From the NCBI RefSeq assembly GCF_002250655.1, contig NZ_NOZR01000004.1, forward strand, positions 1 through 64,000: 64,000 bases of DNA, in the 5' to 3' direction. This document shows, one piece after another, positions 26,826 to 35,838 of the stretch. Within the stretch, counting starts at the first letter, position 1. Each line of letters starts with the position of its first letter. The translations under genes were made by a program, and so were the position numbers. Source of the stretch: Mycolicibacterium sphagni (GTDB taxonomy: Bacteria > Actinomycetota > Actinomycetes > Mycobacteriales > Mycobacteriaceae). The notes under the pieces are model-generated. The model ran no database searches and had not been told where the DNA came from. It saw nothing but the letters and a program-made list of their open reading frames with translations.

Positions 26826-27116
26826 ATGACTGCCGCACATGGGTATTCGGCGCGCAAGGACAACTACACCAAGAGGCTGCGACGGATCGAGGGGCAGGTC
26901 CGTGGCATCGCCAAGATGATCGATGACGACAAGTACTGCATCGACGTGCTGACGCAAATCAGCGCCGTCAACAGCGCGCTGCAATCGGTGGCGCTCGGAC
27001 TTCTCGAGGAACACCTCGGCCACTGCGTCAGCCACGCGGTCGCCGAAGGCGGCGAGGAAGCCGACAAGAAACTGGCGGAGGCCTCGGCCGCTATCGCACG
27101 GCTGGTTCGGTCCTGA
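26826..27116 (+). CDS. ricR: CsoR-family copper-sensing repressor RicR
   Basis: A 96-residue all-helical repressor. The Cu(I) ligand triad of CsoR is present as Cys38, His63 and Cys67, and the basic N-terminus (RLRRIEGQVRGIAKMI) is typical of DNA-binding CsoR proteins. The ATG follows the lipoprotein stop directly, so the two genes form an operon controlled by the palindrome at 26201-26217 (autoregulation). The adjacency to ilvD and to the Rv0191-type pump matches Rv0190 (RicR). Confidence 0.9.
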   Translation: MTAAHGYSARKDNYTKRLRRIEGQVRGIAKMIDDDKYCIDVLTQISAVNSALQSVALGLLEEHLGHCVSHAVAEGGEEADKKLAEASAAIARLVRS

Positions 27117-27119
27117 CGC

Positions 27120-27509
27120 TCACTGTTTGCTGAACGACGTCGGGCGCACGACCACGATCACGCGGTCGGCGGCATCGGTCGGCGGCTCGGTCAGCGGGCC
27201 GCCGTAACGGTCGTTGAGGTGAAGGTAGAACGCGCCCGTCGGATCCGGCACGATCTCCTCGACCACGCCGCGGACCTCCAGATACTTGTAGGGCACGTCG
27301 GGATCGACGACCGACATCGCGATATGCGGGTTGGCGGCGATATTGCGGTATTTCTGCCGTTTGGTGGTGTGCGTGAACCGCAGGAGCTCGCCATCCCAGT
27401 CGAACCACATCGGATTCACCTGCGGATCGCCGTCGGGCCGGGTGGTGGCCAGGTGCCCGTACAGCGGGCGGGTCAGCAGATCTTCGTAACCAGCCGGAAT
27501 CGCGACCAT
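27120..27509 (-). CDS. PPOX-class F420-dependent oxidoreductase
   Basis: A 129-residue split-barrel flavin/F420-binding protein. Visible segments are LLTRPLYGHLATTRPDGDPQVNPMWFDWDG, the strand RFTHTTKRQKYRNIAANPHIAMSVVDPD (quoted in part as family pattern) and EVRGVVEEIVPDPTG. This pattern is typical of small mycobacterial F420H2-dependent reductases related to Rv1155. The ATG at 27509 has AGAGGAG upstream. The substrate is unknown. It is inserted between ricR and the MFS gene on the opposite strand. Confidence 0.85.
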   Translation of the reverse strand: MVAIPAGYEDLLTRPLYGHLATTRPDGDPQVNPMWFDWDGELLRFTHTTKRQKYRNIAANPHIAMSVVDPDVPYKYLEVRGVVEEIVPDPTGAFYLHLNDRYGGPLTEPPTDAADRVIVVVRPTSFSKQ

Positions 27510-27582
27510 TCGAATTCTCCTCTGTTGGTGATCAGCCTGTGCAACGCCGACCAACGTCATCCTGTTTCCCTGGTGTAGCCGA

Positions 27583-27588
27583 TAACGT
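27583..27588 (+). promoter_or_regulatory. -10 box of leaderless MFS-gene promoter
   Basis: TAACGT fits TANNNT and ends 6 nt before the GTG at 27595. Confidence 0.5.
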
Positions 27589-27594
27589 GAGCGC

Positions 27595-28821
27595 GTGCCC
27601 ACTGTGCTGCGCGCCGGCCCGTGGACACCGCGAGTCACCATTGCGCTCGGCGTGCTCGCCGCCGCCGCGTTCATCTACGTCACCGCCGAGATCATGCCGG
27701 TCGGGGCATTGTCGGCGATCGCCCGCGATCTGCACGTCAGCGAGGCCGTGGTCGGCACCCTGCTGGCCAGCTACGCGCTGGTGGCCGCAGTGGCCACCTT
27801 GCCACTGGTGCGGTGGACGGCCAGTTGGCCGCGACGGCGCACCCTGCTGTGGACGCTGGCCTGCCTGTCGGCGTCGCAATTGATCTCCGCGCTGGCCCCG
27901 ACGTTCGCGGTGCTGGCCAGCGGCCGGCTGCTGTGCGCGCTCACCCACGGGCTGATGTGGTCGGTGATCGCCCCGATCGGTGCGCGCCTGGTGCCACCGA
28001 GTCACGCCAGCCGGGCGACCATGGCCGTCTACGTCGGCACCGGGTTGGCTCTTGTCGTCGGCAGTCCGCTGACCGCGGCGATGAGCGACCTGTGGGGTTG
28101 GCGGCCGGCTGTCGGGGCCATCACGATCGCCTCGTTGGTGGTGCTGGTCGCCGCGCGGTTCGCGCTACCCGTGATGGCGGTGGGCGACGCGGTCACCGGC
28201 GAGCGGCCCCCGCGCGGTGGTCACCACCGCAACCGGCCGCTGGTGGTGCTGTGCGCGTTGACGCTGGTGGGCGTTACCGCGCATTTCATCTCTTACACCT
28301 TCATCGTGGTCATCATCCGGGACGTGGTCGGCGTGCACGGGGCCCATCAGGCGTGGCTGCTCGCCGCCTACGGCGTGGCCGGGTTGACCGGTATGGCGCT
28401 GCTGGCCCGGCCGGGGGACCGTCGTCCGAAGGCCGCCGTCGTCGGGTGCCTGGCCGGGTCGTCGCTGGCCTTCGCGGGCCTGGCTGCGCTGGGTTTTGCC
28501 GACTGGCACACCTTCGTCGCAGCACTGGCCGGGGTGGTGGCCATCGTGCTGTGGGGAGCGACGGCCAACGCGATGCCGCCGATGCTGCAGGCCGCCGCCA
28601 TGCGGCACTCGCCGAACGACCCTGACGGCGCATCCGGGCTGTATGTGGCTGCTTTCCAGGTCGGCATCATGGCCGGATCCCTGACCGGCGGCCTGCTCTA
28701 CCAGCGGGCCGGGGTGGGAGCCATGATCAGCGCGTCCGCGGCGTTGATGCTGGCCGCCCTGGTGTGCGTGGTGTTCAGCCGCGGGCTGTTCGCTCTTGCC
28801 CCGGCTACCAGCGAAAAGTAA
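27595..28821 (+). CDS. MFS transporter (Rv0191-like)
   Basis: A 408-residue major facilitator with twelve predicted helices, related to the DHA1/arabinose-efflux and chloramphenicol-exporter groups (AEIMPVGALSAIARDLHVSEAVVG at residues about 29-52, GTLLASYALVAAVATLPLV). The motif A loop carries WPRRRTLLW. A role in drug or metabolite export is inferred from family. The position between ricR and the L,D-transpeptidase matches Rv0191. The GTG start is directly downstream of a TANNNT box. Confidence 0.87.
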   Translation: MPTVLRAGPWTPRVTIALGVLAAAAFIYVTAEIMPVGALSAIARDLHVSEAVVGTLLASYALVAAVATLPLVRWTASWPRRRTLLWTLACLSASQLISALAPTFAVLASGRLLCALTHGLMWSVIAPIGARLVPPSHASRATMAVYVGTGLALVVGSPLTAAMSDLWGWRPAVGAITIASLVVLVAARFALPVMAVGDAVTGERPPRGGHHRNRPLVVLCALTLVGVTAHFISYTFIVVIIRDVVGVHGAHQAWLLAAYGVAGLTGMALLARPGDRRPKAAVVGCLAGSSLAFAGLAALGFADWHTFVAALAGVVAIVLWGATANAMPPMLQAAAMRHSPNDPDGASGLYVAAFQVGIMAGSLTGGLLYQRAGVGAMISASAALMLAALVCVVFSRGLFALAPATSEK

Positions 28822-28964
28822 CGCTTGCCACCTTTGCGGCGACTATCTGCACAGTTCAGGACGTTGACAGGGTCCAAGGTCGGGTTCGCTGGCTAATCAC
28901 GTCTGGGAGTAACCCCAGGGTGCTGTGCCACACTGGGTCCTAGGAAATCGAGGGAGTTCAGGTT

Positions 28965-30005
28965 ATGGCGCTGCGAGTGAAGGGGGCGATCGCCGCCACG
29001 TTATGCGTGGTCGGAGTGGCCGCCGGAATCAGTCTCGGCAGCGGATCGGCGCTGGCCGACCCTGACCAATCGCCCGCCGACCCAGGGATCGTCGATGTGC
29101 CGCCGGCCCAGGTGCCGCCACCCGACCCGGGGATTCCGCCCGCCGTCGACCCGATCGCCGCCGCGCCGGCACCCGATCCGTTCGCGCCGCCACCGCCACC
29201 GCTGCCGGCCGCCGACCCGCTGGCCGCTCAGCAGGCCGCCGTGGCCGCAGCCGGCCCGGTTAAGGGCCAGAACCCGCTGCCGTACACCGGAGATCCGGTG
29301 TTTGCGCCGCCGACGTTCAACCCCGTCAACGGCTCGATGGTCGGGGTGGCCAAGCCGATCATCATCGACTTCGCCCGCCCGATCGCCAACCGCCCGTTGG
29401 CAGAGCAGTCGATCCACATCTCGTCGGTGCCGCCGGTTCCCGGCGCGTTCTACTGGTTGACCAATACCGAAGTGCGGTGGCGGCCCTACAACTTCTGGCC
29501 GGCCGGCACCGTCGTCAACATCGACGCCAGCGGCGCGAGGTCCAGCTTCCGCGTCGGAGACGCCCTGGTGGCCACGGCCGACAACGCCACCCACCAGATG
29601 ACGATCACCCGCAACGGCAAGCTCGAGCAGACGTTCCCGATGTCGATGGGCAAGCCGGGTCACGACACCCCCAACGGCACCTACTACGTGCTCGAAAAGT
29701 TCCCCGACATCGTGATGGACTCGGCCACCTATGGAGTGCCGAATACATCGCCGGACGGTTACAAGGTTCACGTCAAGCTCGCTGTGCGAATCGACAACCA
29801 GGGCAACTTCGTCCACAGCGCGCCATGGTCGGTGGGAGACCAGGGCAAGCGCAACGTGAGCCATGGCTGCATCAACCTCAGCCAGGCGAATGCGCAGTGG
29901 TTCTACGACAACTTCGGCAGCGGTGATCCGATCATCGTGAAGAATTCTGTCGGCACCTACAACAAGCCCGACGGCGCCGACGACTGGCAGTGGCAACTCG
30001 CCTGA
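28965..30005 (+). CDS. L,D-transpeptidase (Rv0192-like)
   Basis: A 346-residue exported cell-wall enzyme that forms 3-3 peptidoglycan cross-links. A signal peptide ends near residue 32 (ALADP) and a Pro/Ala/Asp-rich linker covers about 33-85. An Ig-like domain spans about 105-195 ([19 protein letters not shown]), and the YkuD catalytic domain about 200-335 has the active-site motif SHGCINLS with catalytic Cys and the upstream His in FVHSAPW. Order of domains and context match Rv0192 (LdtMt4). A GAGGGAG ribosome-binding site precedes the ATG. Carbapenems are known inhibitors of this family. Confidence 0.92.
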   Translation: MALRVKGAIAATLCVVGVAAGISLGSGSALADPDQSPADPGIVDVPPAQVPPPDPGIPPAVDPIAAAPAPDPFAPPPPPLPAADPLAAQQAAVAAAGPVKGQNPLPYTGDPVFAPPTFNPVNGSMVGVAKPIIIDFARPIANRPLAEQSIHISSVPPVPGAFYWLTNTEVRWRPYNFWPAGTVVNIDASGARSSFRVGDALVATADNATHQMTITRNGKLEQTFPMSMGKPGHDTPNGTYYVLEKFPDIVMDSATYGVPNTSPDGYKVHVKLAVRIDNQGNFVHSAPWSVGDQGKRNVSHGCINLSQANAQWFYDNFGSGDPIIVKNSVGTYNKPDGADDWQWQLA

Positions 30006-30059
30006 CCGCCGGTCCGCCAGGTCAGCGCTCAAAGGTTAAGCACAGCAACGGCCTCCACA

Positions 30060-31523
30060 ATGGGGTCCGTGCCGCCATCTCCATCGCCTGCACCGTCGCC
30101 GGCTGAACCGACACCGCTGCCGCAGCTGCCCGCCCCCGACTTCCACCAGTACGCACACGGTGTCTCGCTGCTCGGCGGCTGGCTGCCGCTGACCATCGAA
30201 ATCGTCGCTGTCGTCGTATTACTCGTCGCCATCGGCTGGCGCAGGACCCGGCGCTGGTGGCTGGTGTGGCTGCCGGTCTGTGTAGTCGTCGGCGTGCTCG
30301 CCGCGCTCGCCGCGCGGACCTACCTCAACTCCGAAGGCCTCGCCTCTGACCCGCCGCCCTTCTACTTGTGGGTGTGGACCGCGGTTTTCGGGGCCGGGGT
30401 CGCGGTGGCCGTGCTGGGCTGGCGGGGGAACTCTTGGTGGCGACGAGGTGTCGCGCTGCTAGCGATTCCGTTGACACTGTTGACCGCGCTGGTCGCCCTC
30501 AACAGGTGGGTCGGCTATTACCCGAGTGTGCAGGCAGCGTGGGGATCGCTGACCGCAGGCCCGCTACCGAATCAGATCGATGCCGCCGATCTGCCCGGGC
30601 TGCGTAACACCGTGCAGACCAACGGGAAGCTGGTCGAGGTCGACATCCCGAAGGACGCGAGCGGTTTCAAACACCGCAGCGAGTACGTTTACCTGCCGCC
30701 CGCCTGGTTCGCCGGACCCACCCCGCCGAAGCTGCCGGTCATCATGATGATCGCCGGCGAGTTCAACACCCCCGCGGACTGGATGCGCAGCGGCAACGCG
30801 ATGCCCATCATCGACGGCTACGCCCAGAGCCACGGCGGCATGGCGCCGATCTTCGTGTTCGTCGACACCGGGGGCAGCTTCAACAACGACACCGAATGCG
30901 TCAACGGTCCCCGCGGGAACTCCGCCGACCATCTGACCAAGGACGTTCGGCCTTATGTCGTCGACCAATTCAACGCCTCCGATCAGGCGGCCAACTGGGC
31001 GGTGGTCGGCTGGTCGATGGGGGGCACCTGCGCGATCGACCTGACTGTCATGCATCCCGAGCTGTTCAGCACCTTCGAGGACATCGCCGGTGACCACGGG
31101 CCGACAGCCGGGACCAAAGAGCAGACGATCAGCCGGCTCTACGGCGGCGACGCCGCGGCGTGGGACCAGTTCGACCCGCGGACGGTGATGCTCAAGCACG
31201 GGCCGTATCAGGGTGTCGCCGGCTGGTTCGAGGACACCGTCACACCCACCAACACCACATCGCCCTACGGCACCGGCGGTGCGAAACGGCCGCAATCCGA
31301 TGCGCCGTTAGGGTTCGGCGGGCACGACGAGTTCCACGATTCCGACGAGGCCGGAGCGGCCGACGATCTGTGCGCGACGGCCAAGACGGTCGGAATCTCC
31401 TGCACGGTGCACCGGATCATCAGCTTCCACACCTGGCAGTTCGCCGAGCGCGCGCTCTCTGATGCGCTGCCCTGGCTGGCCGCTCAGATCAAGACACCTG
31501 GCGCCACGGATTCGCCGGCCTGA
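30060..31523 (+). CDS. membrane-anchored esterase-family alpha/beta hydrolase
   Basis: A 487-residue protein. After a Pro-rich start come four hydrophobic helices (about residues 38-150). A periplasmic alpha/beta hydrolase domain of the esterase D/antigen-85-like family (PF00756) follows from about residue 190. The nucleophile elbow is GWSMGGTC (about 318-325), the acid is probably in the GHDEFHD segment, and the His in SFHTWQFAERAL. This layout resembles mycobacterial membrane esterases that act on cell-wall lipids. The start is uncertain: ATG 30060 or GTG 30069, neither with a strong ribosome-binding site. The substrate is unknown. Confidence 0.8.
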   Translation: MGSVPPSPSPAPSPAEPTPLPQLPAPDFHQYAHGVSLLGGWLPLTIEIVAVVVLLVAIGWRRTRRWWLVWLPVCVVVGVLAALAARTYLNSEGLASDPPPFYLWVWTAVFGAGVAVAVLGWRGNSWWRRGVALLAIPLTLLTALVALNRWVGYYPSVQAAWGSLTAGPLPNQIDAADLPGLRNTVQTNGKLVEVDIPKDASGFKHRSEYVYLPPAWFAGPTPPKLPVIMMIAGEFNTPADWMRSGNAMPIIDGYAQSHGGMAPIFVFVDTGGSFNNDTECVNGPRGNSADHLTKDVRPYVVDQFNASDQAANWAVVGWSMGGTCAIDLTVMHPELFSTFEDIAGDHGPTAGTKEQTISRLYGGDAAAWDQFDPRTVMLKHGPYQGVAGWFEDTVTPTNTTSPYGTGGAKRPQSDAPLGFGGHDEFHDSDEAGAADDLCATAKTVGISCTVHRIISFHTWQFAERALSDALPWLAAQIKTPGATDSPA

Positions 31524-31533
31524 GTAGGCCGAC

Positions 31534-32049
31534 CTACCACCGGCCGCGGTGGACCACCTCGTCGAACGGACGCCGGTTCGGTTTGCGGATCGGGGTGAGT
31601 GGACGGTCGGCCGGGTAGCCGAGGCCGAGTAGATAGGCCACGAGGTAGCCGCTGGGAACGCCGAGGATTGCCCGGGCCTTGTCCTGATCGCCGACTGCTG
31701 AGTGGCCGGTGCCGATGCCCAGGTCCGTCGCCGCGATCGCCATGGCCATCGTGGCCTGGCCCAGGTCGTACTGGTCGAGCAGTTTGGTGCGCTCGTCGGG
31801 CGGCTCGGGAATCACCAGTGCGATCGCGGCCTGGGCGCCGGCGATGTGGCCGGCGCCCACCCATACCGTCGAAAGTTCCTGCAGCTGAGAGTGATCGGTG
31901 ACGAGCACGAAATCCCAGTGCTGGTTGTTGCGCGCCGACGGGGACCGCCAGCCGGCTTCGAGGATCAGGTCGAGGTCGTCCTCAGGCACCGGGGTCGGGG
32001 TGTAACTGCGAACGTTACGCCGGGCCCGGATGGCATCCCAGGCGTCCAC
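31534..32049 (-). CDS. nitroreductase family protein
   Basis: A 171-residue FMN-dependent nitroreductase-like protein. The N-terminal RRNVRSY motif (FMN phosphate binding), the APSARNNQ-like SPSARNNQHWDFVLV and the LGIGTGHSA segment are typical. Family members reduce nitro groups, quinones or related acceptors using NAD(P)H. The GTG start lies inside the end of zmp1's ribosomal spacing (stop of zmp1 at 32052-32054), and GGAGCTGA within zmp1 can serve as its ribosome-binding site, so it is the second gene of a zmp1 operon. Confidence 0.86.
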   Translation of the reverse strand: MDAWDAIRARRNVRSYTPTPVPEDDLDLILEAGWRSPSARNNQHWDFVLVTDHSQLQELSTVWVGAGHIAGAQAAIALVIPEPPDERTKLLDQYDLGQATMAMAIAATDLGIGTGHSAVGDQDKARAILGVPSGYLVAYLLGLGYPADRPLTPIRKPNRRPFDEVVHRGRW

Positions 32050-32051
32050 GC

Positions 32052-34064
32052 TCAGCTCCAGATCCGGACGCGGCGCTCTGGTTCCAGATACAGTTCGTCG
32101 TCGGCGCTGACCTCGAACGCGTCGTAGAACGCGTCCATATTGCGGATCACGCCGTTGCAGCGAAACTCCGGTGGCGAGTGCGGGTCGGTCGCCAGTCGTC
32201 GAATAGCCTCGGCCTCACGAGATTTCGTCCGCCACACCTGGGCCCATCCGAAGAACACACGCTGCTGGCCGGTCAGCCCGTCGATCACCGGCGCCGGCTT
32301 GCCCTCCAGCGACAGCTCGTAGGCGAGCAGTGCGATCGACAACCCGCCCAGGTCGCCGATGTTCTCGCCGACGGTGAACGCCCCGTTGACGTGATGGGAC
32401 GGTTCGAGCCCGCGGGGCACGAACGTCTCGTACTGCTCGATGAGTGCCTTGGTTCGCGCGCCGAACTCGGCGCGATCCTCGTCGGTCCACCAGTCGACCA
32501 GGTTGCCGTCGCCGTCGTATTTGGCGCCCTGGTCGTCGAATCCGTGCCCGATCTCATGGCCGATCACCGCGCCGATCCCGCCGTAGTTCGCGGCGTCGTC
32601 GGCCTCGGCATCGAAGAACGGCGGCTGCAGAATCGCCGCGGGGAAAACGATCTCATTCATGCCCGGGTTGTAGTACGCGTTGACCGTCTGCGGGGTCATG
32701 AACCATTCGTCGCGATCGACCGGGCCGCCCAACTTGGCCAGCTCCCGGTCATGAGAGACTTCAGCGCCTCGAATAATGTTGCCGTACAAATCGTTTGGAT
32801 CGATCACCAGCGTGGAGTAGTCTCGCCATTTGGCCGGATAGCCGATCTTGGGGGTGAACTTGTCCAATTTGGCCAGGGCGCGCTGGCGAGTGGCCGGTGT
32901 CATCCACTCCAGGTCGTTGATGCTGACCCGGTAGGCCTCACGCAGGTTGTCGACCAGAACGTCCATGCGGGCCTTGGCATCCGGCGGAAAATGGCGTTCG
33001 ACATACAGCCGCCCGACCGCGTCGCCCATCAGACCTTCGACCAGCGACACCGCCCGCTTCCAGCGGTCGCGGATCTGCTCGGTGCCCGACAGGGTGCGGC
33101 CGTAGAAGTCGAAGTTCGCCGCGACCACCGCGTCGTTCAGATAGGCGGCCCGGGCGTTGATCAGCCGCCAACGCGCCCAATCCTGCCAGTCGGCGAACTC
33201 GTGGCTCGACCACAGCTCTGCGAATGCTGTCAGGTAATCAGGTTGGCGCACAACCAGTTCGGCGACAGCGTCTGGCGAGGTGCCCAGCCCGCTGACCCAG
33301 CCCATCCAGTCGAAGCCGGGTGCCTCGGCCGGAAGATCGGTCAACCTGCGCAGGTTGTAGGTCAGGTCGGCGTCGCGGCGCTTGACCACATCCCAGTGCG
33401 CGGCAGCCAGTTTGGTCTCCAACGCCACGATCCGCGCGGCCCGCTCGGTGTGCTCGTCGGCTGTCCCGCCCAGGACGAGGGCGAACATGGCGGCGATGTG
33501 CGCCGGGTAGGCGGCCAGAATGGCGGCGTGCTGCTCGTCGCGGTAGTACGACTCGTCGGGCAGGCCCAGCCCGGACTGCGAGACGTGCACCAGGTAGCGC
33601 GCCGAGTTCTTCGAGTCGGTGTCGACGTAGAGCCCGACGCCACCGCCGACGCCGGTGCGCTGCAGGGCACCGATCACGGCGGCCAGCGCGGCCGGGTCGG
33701 TCGCGGCGTCGATGCGGGCCAGCTCGTCGCGCAGGGGCTGCACGCCGCGGCGCTCGACGGCCTCCTCGTCGAGGAAGCTGGCATAGAGGTCGCCGATGCG
33801 CTGAGCGTCCGTGCCGGGCTCACCTCTGTCGCCCCCCGAGTCGCTGCGCTCCCGCCCGCCGGCGGCCTGCGTGATCAGCTCCCGCACCTGTTCCTCGGCC
33901 CGGTCGTACAGCGTGCGGAACGCTCCGTCGGTGGCCCGGTCACCGGGAATGGTGTATTCGGCGAGCCAGCGTCCATTGACGTGGCCGAACAGGTCGTCTT
34001 GCGGGCGTACCTCGGCCTCGACGTAGGACAAGTCGAGACCCGAGCGCAGTGTTTCTACCGTCAC
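32052..34064 (-). CDS. zmp1: M13-family zinc metalloprotease Zmp1
   Basis: A 670-residue neprilysin-like peptidase (Rv0198c). The zinc motif HEIGH lies in IGAVIGHEIGHGFDDQGAKY, with the third ligand and Asp in GENIGDLGG, and the substrate-binding NAYYNPGMNEIVFPAAILQPP is conserved. No signal peptide is seen, as for the tuberculosis enzyme, which is secreted and linked to virulence. The GTG at 34064 with AAGGA upstream was chosen. At about residues 70-80 there is an extra Gly/Arg/Asp/Ser-rich stretch encoded by a 29-bp repeat (33834-33862) also present in the GntR gene at 57197. Confidence 0.93.
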   Translation of the reverse strand: MTVETLRSGLDLSYVEAEVRPQDDLFGHVNGRWLAEYTIPGDRATDGAFRTLYDRAEEQVRELITQAAGGRERSDSGGDRGEPGTDAQRIGDLYASFLDEEAVERRGVQPLRDELARIDAATDPAALAAVIGALQRTGVGGGVGLYVDTDSKNSARYLVHVSQSGLGLPDESYYRDEQHAAILAAYPAHIAAMFALVLGGTADEHTERAARIVALETKLAAAHWDVVKRRDADLTYNLRRLTDLPAEAPGFDWMGWVSGLGTSPDAVAELVVRQPDYLTAFAELWSSHEFADWQDWARWRLINARAAYLNDAVVAANFDFYGRTLSGTEQIRDRWKRAVSLVEGLMGDAVGRLYVERHFPPDAKARMDVLVDNLREAYRVSINDLEWMTPATRQRALAKLDKFTPKIGYPAKWRDYSTLVIDPNDLYGNIIRGAEVSHDRELAKLGGPVDRDEWFMTPQTVNAYYNPGMNEIVFPAAILQPPFFDAEADDAANYGGIGAVIGHEIGHGFDDQGAKYDGDGNLVDWWTDEDRAEFGARTKALIEQYETFVPRGLEPSHHVNGAFTVGENIGDLGGLSIALLAYELSLEGKPAPVIDGLTGQQRVFFGWAQVWRTKSREAEAIRRLATDPHSPPEFRCNGVIRNMDAFYDAFEVSADDELYLEPERRVRIWS
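33834..33862 (-). repeat. 29-bp interspersed repeat inside zmp1
   Basis: Core GGAGCGCAGCGAC on the minus strand, flanked by CCGGCGGGC and CGGGG. It matches 57197-57225 at 27 of 29 positions. Here it is read as Gly-Gly-Arg-Glu-Arg-Ser-Asp-Ser-Gly; in the other gene it is read in another frame. It falls in a surface-loop position that appears shorter in Zmp1 of M. tuberculosis. Confidence 0.7.
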
Positions 34065-34118
34065 CCAACCATCCTTACCAGAGGTCAGACCGCGGCGTCT
34101 GGCCCGTGAGTGGCCCGG

Positions 34119-34124
34119 TAGCCT
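34119..34124 (+). promoter_or_regulatory. -10 box of leaderless omamA promoter
   Basis: TAGCCT fits TANNNT and ends 6 nt before the ATG at 34131, in the 66-nt spacer divergent from zmp1. Confidence 0.5.
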
Positions 34125-34130
34125 CGCCTC

Positions 34131-34739
34131 ATGCCCGAGGCCGAACAGACGTCGTTGTCTGACCAGGACCACGACGAGGCGCACCACGGCGTGTTCTCCG
34201 GCTACGGTGTCGCCTCCGCGGTCCTGGGCCTGGTGGCTGTGATCGCGATCGCGCTCGGCGCGCTGATCTGGTCGGCCCATCACAACGCCACCGACGAGCG
34301 CGCCTACCAGACCCGGGTGATGGCCGCCGCCGCGGACTGGACCGAGGTGCTGATCAACATGAACGTCGACAACGTCGACGCGAGCCTGCAGAAGCTGCAC
34401 GACGGCACCGTCGGCCAGCTCAACTCCGATTTCGAAGGCGCCATCACGCCCTACCGCGAAGTGGTCAGGACACTGAAGGCGCGCACCACCGGACAGATCG
34501 ATTCGGTGTCCTTCGAAACTGTTCATCACGACCTCGACGCGCAGCAGGGCCAGCGTCCGGCCGCGCCCGCCGCCCTGCCCCCGGAACTGGCCGAACGCAC
34601 CGACACCGTGCTGGTCGTCGCCACCTCGGTCAGTGAGAATTCCGGCGACAAGCCGGCCACCGTGCGCTGGAACCTGCGCCTCGGGGTCTCCGAGGTAGAC
34701 GGCAAGCTGATGATCTCGCGGCTCGAGTCACTGCGATGA
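34131..34739 (+). CDS. omamA: orphaned Mce-associated membrane protein OmamA (Rv0199-like)
   Basis: A 202-residue single-pass protein: acidic cytoplasmic start, membrane helix at about residues 27-50 (VASAVLGLVAVIAIALGALIW) and an NTF2-like periplasmic domain like those of Mam1A/C/D. In M. tuberculosis OmamA (Rv0199) stabilises Mce1 and Mce4 transporters although it is encoded away from them. The gene order zmp1-Rv0199-Rv0200 is kept here. It overlaps omamB by 4 nt. Confidence 0.88.
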   Translation: MPEAEQTSLSDQDHDEAHHGVFSGYGVASAVLGLVAVIAIALGALIWSAHHNATDERAYQTRVMAAAADWTEVLINMNVDNVDASLQKLHDGTVGQLNSDFEGAITPYREVVRTLKARTTGQIDSVSFETVHHDLDAQQGQRPAAPAALPPELAERTDTVLVVATSVSENSGDKPATVRWNLRLGVSEVDGKLMISRLESLR

Positions 34740-35425
34740 GGAACCTGGCCCGCGTGCTCGCCTTCGACGTCGCCGCGCCGGTCGCCGCAGTCGGGGCGTT
34801 GCTGGCCATCGGTGTGGTGCTGGGCTGGCCTCTGTGGTGGGTCTCGGTGTGCTCGGTGTTGTGCCTGCTCATCGTTGAGGGTGTCGTCGTCAATTTCGTT
34901 CTGTACCGGCGGGATTCGGTGACCATGGGCACCGACGACGAAAGCCCGGGGCTGCGCCTGGCGGTCGTCGGGCTGGCTACCCTGGCGCTGGCGGCGGCGG
35001 TGGTTGTCGGCTACACCCGGTGGACGCTGCCCGATCAGGACTTCACTCACGACTCCGCCGAGGTGGTGCGCATCGCCACTGCTGTCTCCGAGGCCACCGC
35101 CACCTTCAGCCCGGCCGCCCCCACCTCGTCGATCGACCGGGCCGCATCCTTCATGGCACCCGACCGCGCCGACGCGTACAAGGGTGAATTCGGCAAAGCC
35201 ACTTCAGATCTGGCCAAGAAGAACATCTCTGCCTCGGCGCAGACGATCTCGGCGGGTCTGGAGGCATTGGGGCCGGCGGCGGCCAGTGTCGCGGTGGTGA
35301 TGCGGGGAACCCAGAACCAGCCCGGTCAACAGCCGAGCTCGGCTGTGCTGGCGCTGCGAGTGGCGCTGGCCAAGCAGGACGACCGGTGGGTGGTGCTCGA
35401 TATCTCGCCGATCAACGCCCGATGA
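34736..35425 (+). CDS. omamB: Mce-associated membrane protein OmamB (Rv0200-like)
   Basis: A 229-residue protein with three hydrophobic segments (about residues 10-30, 32-55 and 75-98) and a C-terminal Mce-associated-like domain. ATG overlaps the omamA stop, indicating coupled translation. Its 3' end overlaps the convergent CoA-binding protein gene by 14 nt. The role is inferred from Rv0200 and its partner: support of Mce transporters. Confidence 0.83.
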   Translation: MRNLARVLAFDVAAPVAAVGALLAIGVVLGWPLWWVSVCSVLCLLIVEGVVVNFVLYRRDSVTMGTDDESPGLRLAVVGLATLALAAAVVVGYTRWTLPDQDFTHDSAEVVRIATAVSEATATFSPAAPTSSIDRAASFMAPDRADAYKGEFGKATSDLAKKNISASAQTISAGLEALGPAAASVAVVMRGTQNQPGQQPSSAVLALRVALAKQDDRWVVLDISPINAR

Positions 35426-35834
35426 GCTGGGCGTAGTCCACCTTCAGACACCGGTCCATCACGACGCGTAAACCGGCGGCCTGTGCTTGCGCGCCGACTT
35501 CGTCGTGCCACAAACCCTGTTGCAGCCAAAGGTATTTGGGGAGCGGGTCTAGGGCGAGCGTGTCGGCGAGCACCGCAGGCAGGTCGTCGTACCGGCGGAA
35601 CACGTCGACCATGTCCGGCACCACCGGCAGGTCGGCCAGTGACGGGTAGACCCGTTTCCCGTCGAGCTCGCTGATGTTCGGGTTAATCGGGTACAGCTCG
35701 TAGTGGCTGTACCGAGCCAAGTACCGGTAGACCTCGTTGCTGGGCCGAACCGGATTGTCGGAAACGCCCACCACCGCGACGGTGCGGGTGTCACGCAGAA
35801 TCTGTTGCAGCTCAACCGAATCCAGGGAGCCCAC
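35412..35834 (-). CDS. CoA-binding domain protein (YccU type)
   Basis: A 140-residue single-domain Rossmann protein of the CoA_binding_2 family. Features are TVAVVGVSDNPVRPSNEV at residues about 18-35, YELYPINPN, PVVPDMVDVFRR and the C-terminal WLQQGLWHDEV with VMDRCLKVD. These match small succinyl-CoA-synthetase-like CoA-binding proteins of unknown function. GTG start, 4 nt after the stop of the Rv0201c-like gene, so it belongs to the mmpL11 operon. Confidence 0.87.
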   Translation of the reverse strand: MGSLDSVELQQILRDTRTVAVVGVSDNPVRPSNEVYRYLARYSHYELYPINPNISELDGKRVYPSLADLPVVPDMVDVFRRYDDLPAVLADTLALDPLPKYLWLQQGLWHDEVGAQAQAAGLRVVMDRCLKVDYAQLIGR

Positions 35835-35838
35835 GGCG

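Noticed and set aside
34065..34529. N-terminal extension of the zmp1 frame
   Set aside because: Runs antisense to omamA, whereas the GTG at 34064 with AAGGA upstream gives the normal Zmp1 start.
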